Source: a virus
IMG/VR virus record: IMGVR_UViG_3300035181_000428
Span: 1 to 35,568 of that record
DNA: 35,568 bases
Reading direction: 5' to 3' (one strand)
Both the position numbers and the translations under genes were made by a program. Shown in pieces: positions 1 through 6,739 of the stretch (position 1 is the first letter of the stretch; each line of letters starts with the position of its first letter). Below the pieces are notes generated by a model. It made no database searches and was not told where the DNA came from. It saw only the letters and a list, made by a program, of their open reading frames with translations.

Positions 1-176
1 TTAAAGATGATGGTGATGATACTTTTGAAATTGATGGTATTGAGTTTGAGTTTTCTTTTTCAACCAACAGCAAAGGTGATCGCTACGAAGTGTGGGCTGA
101 TAACGAGTTGATTGGTTGGAACGACGACTCGAAAGACTTCCTCGGTATTGGCCACTGCGTCAATGCTTACTTGACT
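1..176. repeat. Terminal redundancy, left copy
   Basis: These 176 bases match 35393-35568. The first 127 positions are identical. The last 49 contain six differences, at 128, 144, 145, 170, 171 and 173 of this copy. The simplest reading is a circular or terminally redundant phage genome assembled with an overlap, with a unique length of about 35,392 bp. The differences fall in four codons, three of them silent (Asp, Tyr, Leu) and one Gly to Asn. That looks like natural variation rather than read-end error. Confidence 0.85.
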
Positions 177-188
177 GATACGGAGTAA
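1..188 (+). CDS. Small acidic protein, 3' part (5' part at window end)
   Basis: The open frame enters at the left edge and stops at TAA 186-188. Joined across the terminal redundancy to the ATG at 35347, it gives a protein of about 77 residues rich in Asp and Glu. I do not recognise a family. The fragment has no membrane segment and no cysteine cluster; it is mostly charged and aromatic. The full gene sits just downstream of a sigma70-like promoter carrying a palindromic operator (35273-35301), the same control region that precedes the 597-1391 gene. It is therefore likely an early gene. The downstream gene begins six bases after this stop, which suggests a two-gene unit. Confidence 0.75.
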   Translation, partial: KDDGDDTFEIDGIEFEFSFSTNSKGDRYEVWADNELIGWNDDSKDFLGIGHCVNAYLTDTE

Positions 189-194
189 ATCAAA

Positions 195-488
195 ATGGCA
201 AAAGTTACCCTTACAGGTCAGTTCTGCTACACGCCTTCTGACTCACCAACTGGATGCAAGACAGGTGTATATGCTAAACTTGAGTTTGATTATGTCGATG
301 GGTATTTTCACCCGCCAGTTGATTATATAGCCCAGTTAGATAAGCAATGGACACCAGTCACTAAATGGTGGACAGGTGAGACAGTAAATGATTGGGATCG
401 TTTTGAGGTCATTACTTTTGAGCATAATGGTGTTTGGCACCAATCCTGCGATTATAGTGATAACCTTGTTATACAACTTAATAAGTAA
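195..488 (+). CDS. Hypothetical protein, 97 aa
   Basis: The ATG at 195 is preceded by GGAG (182-185) overlapping the end of the previous gene, so the two are probably co-translated. The 97-residue product is aromatic-rich (many Trp, Tyr and Phe) with three cysteines. It has no signal peptide, membrane helix or motif I recognise. It is the second gene of the unit that starts at 35347 and is followed directly by a terminator hairpin (485-515). Position suggests an early, possibly host-interacting protein; this is inference only. Confidence 0.7.
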   Translation: MAKVTLTGQFCYTPSDSPTGCKTGVYAKLEFDYVDGYFHPPVDYIAQLDKQWTPVTKWWTGETVNDWDRFEVITFEHNGVWHQSCDYSDNLVIQLNK

Positions 489-515
489 TACCCGACCTAA
501 ACTGCCGGGTATTAT
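485..515 (+). terminator. Hairpin terminator after the 195-488 gene
   Basis: TAATACCCG (486-494) pairs with CGGGTATTA (506-514) across an 11-base loop, giving a nine-pair stem that begins inside the stop codon region. The T-run after it is short. It separates the left unit from the next promoter at 523. Confidence 0.65.
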
Positions 516-522
516 TACACGA

Positions 523-551
523 TTGACTTTTGAGCAGATCTGCTCTATAAT
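523..551 (+). promoter_or_regulatory. Sigma70-type promoter with palindromic operator (copy 1)
   Basis: TTGACT (523-528), a 17-base spacer and TATAAT (546-551) form a near-consensus promoter. The spacer contains the perfect 14-bp palindrome GAGCAGATCTGCTC (532-545), which abuts the -10 box. That is where a dimeric repressor would block polymerase. The same promoter and palindrome occur at 35273-35301. The cognate regulator was not identified and could be a host factor or one of the unknown phage proteins. Confidence 0.85.
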
Positions 552-596
552 ACCCATATCGCAACAACGGACTAGATGTCCAGAAAGTAGTTCCAA
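552..596 (+). promoter_or_regulatory. Conserved 5' leader with small hairpin
   Basis: The leader between the -10 box and the ATG at 597 is nearly the same as that at 35302-35346. It contains GGAC (569-572) and GTCC (578-581) around a five-base loop. In the other copy the stem is unchanged while a base in the loop differs, so the hairpin is conserved. No good Shine-Dalgarno sequence is visible before the ATG. The hairpin may instead set translation or mRNA stability. Confidence 0.5.
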
Positions 597-1391
597 ATGG
601 CTTCGAAATACCTAATCGCTACACGCCTTACATTCAGCGAGATGGCAACTGCCTTGAATGTGCCATCAATCCCGCGATTGAATCAATCAATGGCAAGTAT
701 TTTGCGTAAGGTTGCTATCTCACAAGGCATTAAAGCATCCCAAGCAGGTAAGCGGCTTGAGTTCTATGTTGTCAACCCAGAGCAATTCAACGAGTTGACT
801 AATCCTGTAATGGCTACGATGGTTGCGCTGCGGACCAGTCTTGCATTTCTCCCTTTGCTGGCAGTTGATGATGATAAATTGTCTGCTGCTATCAAATCAG
901 TCAATTCTCGCCCAGAGTATATGCGAGGGATGACTTATGCGGTTAAATGCCAATACGATAAAGATTTACAAGCTGCGGTTTCTTCAGCAGTTATGAAGAT
1001 TAACGAGGACGCAAAGGTTGAACGGAAAAAGGGTTATAACACATCTGGCCTTAAAGTTGGTGACATCATTGATGTTCCAATTGGCTATCGATCAACATCA
1101 AATGCTATTATAACCAAGATTACAGAATCCAGTTATACCTATCGTGCCTGGATTCCGCTGTATAGTTTGGAAAAGAATAGTGACATGTGTACTAAGAACG
1201 GCGGCTCACGTGCTAGCGACGATTGGGTTGGGGACGCAACTCTCCCAATCAAAGGCAACGAGATCTTATTCAAAATGGGTAAGGCTACTACAAAGCGGTG
1301 GGGGAAGCCGGGTCGCTGGCAGCAAGAAGCCATAACTGAAGGCGGTTATGGGTATGGTATGGCAAGAGAATCCTGGGATCACCTCGACTAA
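597..1391 (+). CDS. Hypothetical early protein, 264 aa
   Basis: The 264-residue product is driven by the operator-bearing promoter at 523-551. I do not recognise the family. The N-terminal 75 residues are basic and resemble a small helical domain. The middle (about 85-140) is helical and the C-terminal half (150-264) is rich in Gly, Trp and Tyr, suggesting beta structure. There is no signal peptide or membrane segment. The start is set by the conserved leader and by the Met-Ala-Ser opening shared with the gene at 35347. A terminator follows at 1404-1423. A strong regulated promoter with a single long gene suggests an early protein needed in quantity, possibly for host takeover; this is inference. 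Confidence 0.8.
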   Translation: MASKYLIATRLTFSEMATALNVPSIPRLNQSMASILRKVAISQGIKASQAGKRLEFYVVNPEQFNELTNPVMATMVALRTSLAFLPLLAVDDDKLSAAIKSVNSRPEYMRGMTYAVKCQYDKDLQAAVSSAVMKINEDAKVERKKGYNTSGLKVGDIIDVPIGYRSTSNAIITKITESSYTYRAWIPLYSLEKNSDMCTKNGGSRASDDWVGDATLPIKGNEILFKMGKATTKRWGKPGRWQQEAITEGGYGYGMARESWDHLD

Positions 1392-1403
1392 GATCACTCA
1401 AAA

Positions 1404-1428
1404 AACCCTCTTATTAGGGGGTTCTCTT
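1404..1428 (+). terminator. Hairpin terminator after the 597-1391 gene
   Basis: AACCCTC (1404-1410) pairs with GGGGGTT (1417-1423), with one G-T wobble and a six-base loop, followed by a pyrimidine run CTCTT. It ends the single-gene unit started at 523. Confidence 0.7.
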
Positions 1429-1429
1429 G

Positions 1430-1451
1430 TATAAAGTATAAATACTTTATA
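1430..1451 (+). promoter_or_regulatory. AT-rich inverted repeat containing TATAAATA
   Basis: TATAAAGTA (1430-1438) and TACTTTATA (1443-1451) form a perfect nine-base inverted repeat around TAAA. The octamer TATAAATA (1437-1444) sits at its centre, 23 bases before the ATG at 1468. It is one of the recurrent octamers described in the findings, so this may be both promoter core and operator. Confidence 0.45.
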
Positions 1452-1467
1452 TACAGGAGAAAATACT

Positions 1468-1710
1468 ATGTCACAAGAACTTAAACAAGATTTAGATTAC
1501 GAGTTATCCCTTGCTGGGATTATTCGTCGTTTTGAAAAAAACGATTACAAAATGGGGTTGATGCGTATCAAAATGCAGTTAGACCAGGGGATGGCAGAGC
1601 ACGATATCGAGTTAGATCACTTTAAGCGGATGCTCACTTGCTCTTATCCTTGGCAAGAGACTGCTGAAACAAGACTGCCTGACTATATACTTGAGTTACT
1701 TAAAAAATGA
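1468..1710 (+). CDS. Hypothetical protein, 80 aa
   Basis: The ATG is preceded by AGGAG (1455-1459) at a good distance. The 80-residue product is highly charged and predicted mostly helical, with no recognised motif. Its stop overlaps the next ATG (ATGA at 1707-1710), so this gene, the 61-residue gene and the GIY-YIG gene form a translationally coupled operon. Function unknown. Confidence 0.75.
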   Translation: MSQELKQDLDYELSLAGIIRRFEKNDYKMGLMRIKMQLDQGMAEHDIELDHFKRMLTCSYPWQETAETRLPDYILELLKK

Positions 1711-1892
1711 TGATGACACCAGGTACAAAAACACTTCTTGATTTGATCAACTCGTTTAAAACACGGCATGTGATTGATTCCTGCCCACCTCCAACTACAA
1801 AAGAGGAAGAGTTGATTCTACTGCTTAAAGGATACGAGCAGTCGCTGGTTGGCCTTTACTGGATTAGGTATGGAGATTACAGAAATGACTGA
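1707..1892 (+). CDS. Hypothetical protein, 61 aa
   Basis: The ATG at 1707 overlaps the previous stop by four bases. ATG codons at 1710 and 1713 would give slightly shorter forms (the protein begins Met-Met-Met). The product is a small helical protein with no motif I recognise. Its end overlaps the start of the GIY-YIG gene (ATG 1885), a tightly packed arrangement typical of real phage genes. Confidence 0.65.
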   Translation: MMMTPGTKTLLDLINSFKTRHVIDSCPPPTTKEEELILLLKGYEQSLVGLYWIRYGDYRND

Positions 1893-2604
1893 TGAACTAA
1901 AACAGAAATCAAAAGAATTCGTCTACTCTCTATATCACGAGCGTAACGGCGAGAGGATTTACTTTTATGTAGGTCGCTCGTCTCGTGAGTTAGGCATCAG
2001 ATATGCTGAGCATCAGTATGCTGCTAAATCAAAAGCAAAACAGTTCGACACGGATGTCTACAACTACATAAGAGCGAATGTTACGCACAGCGGCGAGAAG
2101 TATGAGTTCACAGAAAAAGTGCTGTGCTGGTGTGACCCAAAAGATGATGGTAATCCAAACGATTATGAAGACTACTGGGTTATCAAAATGATTATGGATG
2201 GGCATCCGTTACAAAACGAGAAGCATGGGGATGAACGCCGTACTGCTCTTTTGAAGGAAGCACACGACATTAAAGAGTCTGAAATAACTCTGAATTCTGT
2301 CAAGAAATTGCGTGAATATCGTGAGAGGGCTACCTGGGTACGCAGTGAAGAATTACGTGCCAAGATCAAGCAAGAATCTACTGAAAATGCCCCAGAAAAG
2401 AGTAAAAAAGTGTATGAATGGCTCTCAGAACAGTCAGAAATTGCCAGGAAAAAAAACGCAGAGCTACGGGTTATTGAAGCTGTGAAAGCAAAGCGAAGGA
2501 AAGAAGGTGAACTGGAGTTTCAGAAGTATTTAGAGCAGCGTAAGTTACAAGGTGTGCTACACCCAGATATGAGCAAGGTTGTAAAAGGAAAAGATTCGGA
2601 ATGA
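1885..2604 (+). CDS. GIY-YIG family endonuclease
   Basis: The N-terminal 110 residues carry the GIY-YIG nuclease fold. VYSLY (13-17) and YVG (28-30) stand for the GIY and YIG strands. They are followed by the arginine/histidine helix GRSSRELGIRYAEH (30-43), then an acidic residue in NDYEDYW and LQN downstream, matching the family's Glu and Asn positions. The C-terminal half is a long charged, probably helical region that may bind DNA. I chose ATG 1885 over an upstream in-frame ATG (1849 or 1870) because GGAG (1872-1875) lies nine bases before it and it overlaps the preceding stop. Free-standing GIY-YIG proteins in phages act as homing endonucleases or degrade host or rival DNA; which applies here is unknown. 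Confidence 0.8.
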   Translation: MTDELKQKSKEFVYSLYHERNGERIYFYVGRSSRELGIRYAEHQYAAKSKAKQFDTDVYNYIRANVTHSGEKYEFTEKVLCWCDPKDDGNPNDYEDYWVIKMIMDGHPLQNEKHGDERRTALLKEAHDIKESEITLNSVKKLREYRERATWVRSEELRAKIKQESTENAPEKSKKVYEWLSEQSEIARKKNAELRVIEAVKAKRRKEGELEFQKYLEQRKLQGVLHPDMSKVVKGKDSE

Positions 2605-2811
2605 TTGTTTGCTAGGTAGATTTAGTTTAGACTAAATACTAGTGTAGATAGAGAGAGTAATTATTGAAACAGTGGTTATACGATTTTCCACAATTTCAAA
2701 AACTACTGCAACGGTAGCCCTTTACTGCCACTGTTTCAATAATTACTCTCGCGTACACCGTCAGCGTGGAAACTGACGTTAAACAAAGAAATTGTAAAGG
2801 AAATTTGATAT
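2605..2811. other. Non-coding gap with octamer motif and small hairpin before the replication operon
   Basis: No gene is supported in this 207-base stretch. It holds the octamer CTAAATAC (2632-2639), a long inverted repeat (2653-2750, separate entry) and a small hairpin CGTCAG...CTGACG (2760-2765 and 2772-2777). The AAAGGA ribosome-binding site of the primase gene lies at 2796-2801. It is probably the regulatory leader of the replication genes. Confidence 0.6.
2653..2750. repeat. 23-bp perfect inverted repeat (stem-loop)
   Basis: Bases 2653-2675 are the exact reverse complement of 2728-2750. The 52-base loop itself contains CTACTG-CAA-CGGTAG, a second small hairpin. As RNA this would be a long stem with an apical stem-loop; as DNA it could extrude as a cruciform. 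It is not followed by a T-run, so it is not a standard terminator. No target-site duplication flanks it. Confidence 0.85.
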
Positions 2812-3729
2812 ATGATGAGCTATCGCGTTACGTATTTTTCTCGGTTCTATGATACCTCTGTAGCAGTATATGAGGATAAGAGTTGGGGCGAAATCTGCGA
2901 ACTATTTTCTACTCACGAGAAGCAAGAAGATAAAGACGGGCTAATGTTTAACCTCTGTAAGTTTAAAGATGCAGAGGGCATACGCTGTTCGGAGAATGTT
3001 GACTCCTATTACGGACTAATCTTAGATTATGACGGACTAGGAGCTTCTATAGAGAAAATGATTGAGCGGTTTGATGGGTTCTGCTATTTGGGTTACACTA
3101 GCTACAATCACGTAGTTAAAGGTGTAGACAAATTTAGATTGATTTTTCCGTTTACTTCTCCGTGCAGTAAAGAGGAGTGGGACTTACGGAAAGAAAACTT
3201 TTTGGATTTTGCGGGACCTGAGATTGATAGGTCTTGCGTGTCGCATAGCAGATCGTTCTACTTACCCGCTTGTTCTGAGAAAAACGAACACTATGCGGAT
3301 AGGTGGTTTGCAGAGGGTGAGCTGCTTGATTGGACTGTATTTGTTCCTGTTAAAAAGGTATACACTCAACAATCGATTATTCAAAAGCCCGTGTCTGTGA
3401 CTACTTTACAGCGGGCGTTAGATGAACTCAAAAAATGTAAACCCATAATGCCAAACGAGGAAAGATACAAGATTGTTCGTGCAGTAGCAAAATGCGTGGG
3501 TGAAAAACAAGCGATTGTAGAGTGCCGTAGTAGATGGCCTGACGCAGCATATAACGGAAAGTACGAGATGCAGGTAAAGAAACTAATTCCTTCTGGTCCT
3601 GGGTTGGGCTGTATTATCCACGAGATAAGAAAGTTTAACCCAAAATACGAAGTGCAAAGTAAAGAAGAGTGGAAGCTAGAGATGAAGTTAGCAGAGATAG
3701 AAAAAAAACATAATTTTAAAGGAGTTTAA
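2812..3729 (+). CDS. Archaeo-eukaryotic-type DNA primase
   Basis: This 305-residue protein has the catalytic signature of the archaeo-eukaryotic primase superfamily. Asp72 and Asp74 lie in LDYDG (DxD); Ser97 and His100 lie in GYTSYNH; Arg109 is in KFRLIFPF; a third acidic residue, Asp139, is in PEIDRS, followed by SRSFYLPAC. These motifs synthesise primers from nucleotides using two metal ions. The C-terminal third is probably a helical linker or helicase-contact domain. ATG 2812 and 2815 are tandem; AAAGGA (2796-2801) precedes them. The stop abuts the helicase start, so the two are a primase-helicase pair split into separate genes. No phage DNA polymerase is visible, so host polymerase is presumably recruited. 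Confidence 0.8.
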   Translation: MMSYRVTYFSRFYDTSVAVYEDKSWGEICELFSTHEKQEDKDGLMFNLCKFKDAEGIRCSENVDSYYGLILDYDGLGASIEKMIERFDGFCYLGYTSYNHVVKGVDKFRLIFPFTSPCSKEEWDLRKENFLDFAGPEIDRSCVSHSRSFYLPACSEKNEHYADRWFAEGELLDWTVFVPVKKVYTQQSIIQKPVSVTTLQRALDELKKCKPIMPNEERYKIVRAVAKCVGEKQAIVECRSRWPDAAYNGKYEMQVKKLIPSGPGLGCIIHEIRKFNPKYEVQSKEEWKLEMKLAEIEKKHNFKGV

Positions 3730-5427
3730 ATGGCAACAACGGCAAAGACAACAGGAACAACAGGAGCGAGTGCGAAAAACACTTTTGCTAAATTAGAGGC
3801 AGAGCTAGAGCAGACTGAAGTGCAGCTAATGATAAAGAGTAAGCGATTAGAGATGACTAAGGACTTAACTAAATCAGACATAGAGCTGCTAAACGCAGAG
3901 GTGACAGTCTTAACGGCAAAAAAGATTTCGCTTACAGAGTCTATGGAGGAGTTAACAGTAGCAGTAGAAGATGAGCGTAATTCAAAATACTGGGCTAAAG
4001 AGAGGCCGCTTGTCGAGAAAGCAATTCTTGAATATCATGTCGGATATTTAGGTCTTGAGAACAAAATCCTATTTTGTAAAGATATGGGAAAGTCTGTTAT
4101 AAACGCAATTTTCTTTGAGTTCGAAGCAGCTGGCCAGAAACCAGTAAGAACTTTTAACATGCTGTGCAAAACAATTCTTAAAGGTGCTGATACACAAAAG
4201 ATTATAGATCTGATTAGCAAAATGGGTCGATCATATATTATGCGTACCTCGAGTTTTGCTGATACTAAATGGGATGGGGAAGGAGTTTATAATCAAGCAC
4301 AGATTATTATGAATTTTTGGACACAACCAAATCTAAACGAATACGAAACTTACAACACGGATTTTGACATCTTGATGCACTGTATAGGCGGTGGTAAGAA
4401 GGAGAATATAGACCATTTAGAGCAATGGGTTGGCTATAAATTCTGTCATCCTGATCGCGTAGCTAATACTCCTAATCTAGATATAGGTGGACAGCCAGGC
4501 GGTAACGGTAAAGGTCGATTTGTTAAATTATGCGAGACGATTTTCTCGCCCGTTTGCGTTATTGAAGCAGCAGCAAAAGAGATTATGAGTGGGTTCAACG
4601 CTAACTGGGCAAGTGCAGTGGTTATACACTATGATGAGCCAGAAGAGGATGAGTTGCCAAATAGTAAAATCAAGAATGCTACAGGGGGTGAAACACAGCG
4701 GATTGAACGCAAAGGTGTAGATGCGTTTATGGCAGATCGTAATTTTAGTTTTATCTTTACAAGTAACAATGAAACGGGTGTGGTTAAGCTGACTGGCAAC
4801 AGGGCAGGGGAAGATCGTCGTTACAGCGTAATGATTACTAACATCGTAATGGTTGATTATATTATGGAGTTAGAGAACTGTGATTTTGATACGGCTAAAC
4901 AACGAGTAAATTCAATCGCTCAGTTAGTTAAGAATAACGAGGAAGTAGCAAAATGGTTAGCACACGTTATGATAAAGCATAATGTGATGAATATGGAAGT
5001 GCTACAGCCGCTACATGGGATTGATTACAGCAATAGGTTTGAAGATCAAAAGACTATTTTGAATAGAGCGTTTGATGCTATCTTCCCAGTCTTTTTGAGT
5101 CAAAAGTTTATAGCTACAGATTTGTTGTTAGAGTTAATTCATATTCTGACTGACAACGAGAAGTATAAAGCAATTACAGTTCGTAGGCATTTTGAAAGCT
5201 ATTTGAAAAACAAGAAGATGGAACCTCGTATGATTGATCGTGTACGGATAGATTATCAATGGAAAGGGGTATCAACTCATCAGTACAAAGATAGGGTGCA
5301 ACGCTCAATCATAACGCTAGCTCCTGTTCAACCAGTAGATGTTTTTGATTATAGTACCGTTAGTTCTGCGAAAATGGTTAAAGGAATTGGGTTAACTGCT
5401 GACGCTTGCATCTTATCTCTGAATTGA
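3730..5427 (+). CDS. Superfamily 3 replicative helicase (D5-like)
   Basis: The 565-residue protein begins with a coiled-coil region (about 18-85). Its centre carries a superfamily 3 ATPase: Walker A GQPGGNGKG (254-262, Lys261), Walker B VVIHYDE (Asp302, Glu303), motif C FIFTSNNE (sensor Asn346/347), then an arginine-containing GNRAGEDRR likely to supply the arginine finger. Such helicases form rings and unwind DNA at phage origins, usually fused or paired with a primase, as here. AAGGAG (3718-3723) gives a strong ribosome-binding site. The gene ends directly at the repeat array proposed as origin, which supports an initiator-helicase role. Confidence 0.85.
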   Translation: MATTAKTTGTTGASAKNTFAKLEAELEQTEVQLMIKSKRLEMTKDLTKSDIELLNAEVTVLTAKKISLTESMEELTVAVEDERNSKYWAKERPLVEKAILEYHVGYLGLENKILFCKDMGKSVINAIFFEFEAAGQKPVRTFNMLCKTILKGADTQKIIDLISKMGRSYIMRTSSFADTKWDGEGVYNQAQIIMNFWTQPNLNEYETYNTDFDILMHCIGGGKKENIDHLEQWVGYKFCHPDRVANTPNLDIGGQPGGNGKGRFVKLCETIFSPVCVIEAAAKEIMSGFNANWASAVVIHYDEPEEDELPNSKIKNATGGETQRIERKGVDAFMADRNFSFIFTSNNETGVVKLTGNRAGEDRRYSVMITNIVMVDYIMELENCDFDTAKQRVNSIAQLVKNNEEVAKWLAHVMIKHNVMNMEVLQPLHGIDYSNRFEDQKTILNRAFDAIFPVFLSQKFIATDLLLELIHILTDNEKYKAITVRRHFESYLKNKKMEPRMIDRVRIDYQWKGVSTHQYKDRVQRSIITLAPVQPVDVFDYSTVSSAKMVKGIGLTADACILSLN

Positions 5428-5604
5428 AATGGGCTGTGAAAACACAGTTACTTCTTTTTCACAGTAAAAGTAAAAGAAGTAACTGCGTAACTATAGCCTT
5501 ATTTTTTGAGCTGAAAATGGGCTTTGAACAGTTACCCCTTTTCACAGTTTTAGCAAAAGAAGTAACTTCGTAACTGTAGCCTTATTTTTGAGATGAAATG
5601 GGCT
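5426..5604. repeat. Degenerate 81-88-bp tandem repeat within the iteron array
   Basis: The phrase GAAATGGGCT recurs at 5426, 5513 (one extra A) and 5595. The phrase TAGCCTTATTTTT-GAG recurs at 5494 and 5578. This marks two full units and the start of a third, each containing an inverted pair of iterons. The array therefore grew by duplication of a hairpin-bearing unit. Confidence 0.7.
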
Positions 5605-5918
5605 TTGAACAGTTACTTCTTTTGGTTACAGTTACTTCTTTTTGTATTTGTTGAAAAGGGGTAACTGTTCTAAGCTGTTGATTTCATTGATAAAAAAGTG
5701 AAATAGTTACGAAGTTACTGAAGTTACCCCTTTTTCAAGGTTTCCCAAGAAAACAGTGTTTTTTTGTTTTATCTGCAGTTTTGCTGTTTTGTCACAGTTA
5801 CTTCTTTTCACAGTTAAAGCAAAAAAAGTAACTGTAGTAACTGTTGCTGTTTTTGTCACAGTTACTTCTTTTTGCAAGAAGAAAAAAAGAAGTAACTGTT
5901 CAAAAAAAGTTACTTTTT
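5426..5918. repeat. Bidirectional iteron array, candidate replication origin
   Basis: Twelve copies of a roughly 14-base element (consensus CAGTTACTTCTTTT, variant CAGTTACCCCTTTT) are visible. Plus-strand copies lie at 5445, 5529, 5610, 5629, 5722, 5795 and 5859; reverse copies at 5472, 5555, 5654, 5821 and 5885. Half-copies GTAACTG or AGTTAC lie at 5487, 5570, 5705, 5713, 5837 and 5908. Most are paired head to head, so each pair can form a hairpin; 5859-5873 with 5885-5898 is a perfect stem. The array is non-coding, AT-rich and adjacent to primase and helicase genes, all typical of a phage origin. Transcriptional regulation is the alternative. Confidence 0.75.
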
Positions 5919-5992
5919 GATTACTGATTTTTAGAGTTCAAAACAGCAAATAAATATACTACCTGCTATCACAAAAATAAATTTTCAAATAC

Positions 5993-6211
5993 ATGGACCA
6001 AACCCAATTCCTTCAGAAGCTAACTGAGGTGTCTCAAATAACTTCTATTTACACTGTGACTAGTGTTACACTGAATAAACCGTTAGCTACTCGATATTCT
6101 CATGGAAAAGTTCAAAAGTTAAAACTCGATATGTCTCATTTAGATTATGGTAAAGACTTATCGGAATTTGGTCGTCGCAGTGGTAGAAACAGAAAGCGAA
6201 CATTAGGATAA
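5993..6211 (+). CDS. Hypothetical protein, 72 aa
   Basis: A 72-residue product with a basic C-terminus (RRSGRNRKR), no membrane segment and no known motif. It sits between the iteron array and the spanin gene and ends nine bases before it. No clear Shine-Dalgarno precedes ATG 5993; ATAAATAT (5950-5957) lies 35 bases upstream. The basic tail would suit nucleic-acid binding, and the position next to the repeat array makes an array-binding role thinkable, but nothing proves it. Confidence 0.55.
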   Translation: MDQTQFLQKLTEVSQITSIYTVTSVTLNKPLATRYSHGKVQKLKLDMSHLDYGKDLSEFGRRSGRNRKRTLG

Positions 6212-6220
6212 GGATAAAAT

Positions 6221-6736
6221 ATGAATTCAACATTACTCAAATACGGTTTAGCGGTGCTGCTCGCTATAGGAGCTCTTTATGCGATCTACCACAGCGGGTA
6301 TAAAGCAGGTGAATACTATGTTCAAAAAGTCTGGGATGATGAGAAGGTAAAGACTCAAGCAGCACTAGATAAAGCGGTTGCTGATTTGAAGTTAGCTCAA
6401 GCAGCAACAAACACTAAAGTAGAGGTCAAATATGTCGACAGAATCAAAATCGTTAAAGTTAAAGGAGACACCATTGAAACGCTTATCCCTCAAATCATCA
6501 CTGTTAAAGATGATGCTGCTTGCCAGTTGCCTACCAATTATGAGTGGTTGCTCAACACAGCCGCAGCACCTAGTAACGATACAACCTTACCCTCAACCCC
6601 CAGCTCAACTGATGGAGCCACCACGCCCATTACTCTCAGTGAAGCAAGCAAATCAGTTGTCGAAAACTACACCATCTGTAATCAAAACGCAGAGCAACTA
6701 AAGTCACTTCAAGATTGGGTTAAACTCCAAAAATAA
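6221..6736 (+). CDS. Rz: Inner-membrane spanin, Rz-like
   Basis: The 171-residue protein has an N-terminal membrane anchor (about residues 6-24, LLKYGLAVLLAIGALYAIY). A long periplasmic helical domain follows, with a Thr/Ser/Pro-rich stretch near 115-135 and a C-terminal segment NYTICNQNAEQLKSLQDWV that is typical of Rz proteins. A second lipoprotein gene is nested in the +1 frame, the classic Rz/Rz1 arrangement. Spanins span the periplasm and fuse inner and outer membranes at the last step of lysis, which implies a Gram-negative host. AGGATAAGGAT precedes the ATG. Confidence 0.85.
   Translation: MNSTLLKYGLAVLLAIGALYAIYHSGYKAGEYYVQKVWDDEKVKTQAALDKAVADLKLAQAATNTKVEVKYVDRIKIVKVKGDTIETLIPQIITVKDDAACQLPTNYEWLLNTAAAPSNDTTLPSTPSSTDGATTPITLSEASKSVVENYTICNQNAEQLKSLQDWVKLQK
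6474..6701 (+). CDS. Rz1: Outer-membrane lipoprotein spanin, Rz1-like, embedded in Rz
   Basis: This frame lies wholly inside the Rz gene in the +1 frame. It reads as a short lipoprotein: basic N-terminus MKRLSLK, a hydrophobic core, lipobox candidates LASC (Cys19) and MSGC (Cys26), then a proline-rich tail including QPYPQPPAQLMEPPRP, much like lambda Rz1. I prefer the TTG start at 6474 because AAAGGAG (6461-6467) lies six bases upstream and the result is a normal-length signal peptide. An upstream ATG at 6432 (with AGAGG before it) would add 14 residues. The product is about 75 residues. It should form a disulfide-linked or noncovalent complex with Rz across the periplasm. Confidence 0.8.
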   Translation: MKRLSLKSSLLKMMLLASCLPIMSGCSTQPQHLVTIQPYPQPPAQLMEPPRPLLSVKQANQLSKTTPSVIKTQSN

Positions 6737-6739
6737 TAT

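Larger units (their letters stand above)
523..606 (+). repeat. Duplicated promoter-operator-leader module (copy 1)
   Basis: About 84 bases from the -35 box to the third codon are repeated at 35273-35356 with only a few differences. Both copies end in ATGGCTTC, so the first three codons (Met-Ala-Ser) are shared while the rest of the two proteins is unrelated. The block behaves like a portable expression cassette placed in front of two different genes. Confidence 0.85.

Noticed and set aside
388-615. 75-codon plus-strand frame overlapping the 195-488 gene, terminator and promoter
   Set aside because: It would translate through a terminator and a near-consensus promoter and has no ribosome-binding site.
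2653-2750. Small transposon (MITE) from its inverted ends
   Set aside because: No target-site duplication, no second copy in the window and no transposase; kept as an inverted repeat of unknown role.
2605-2811. tRNA gene in the pre-primase gap
   Set aside because: The stems present do not make a cloverleaf with acceptor stem, T-loop consensus or CCA end.
5426-5918. CRISPR-like array
   Set aside because: Repeats are only about 14 bases, occur in both orientations, have irregular spacing and no unique spacers of constant length, and no cas genes are near.
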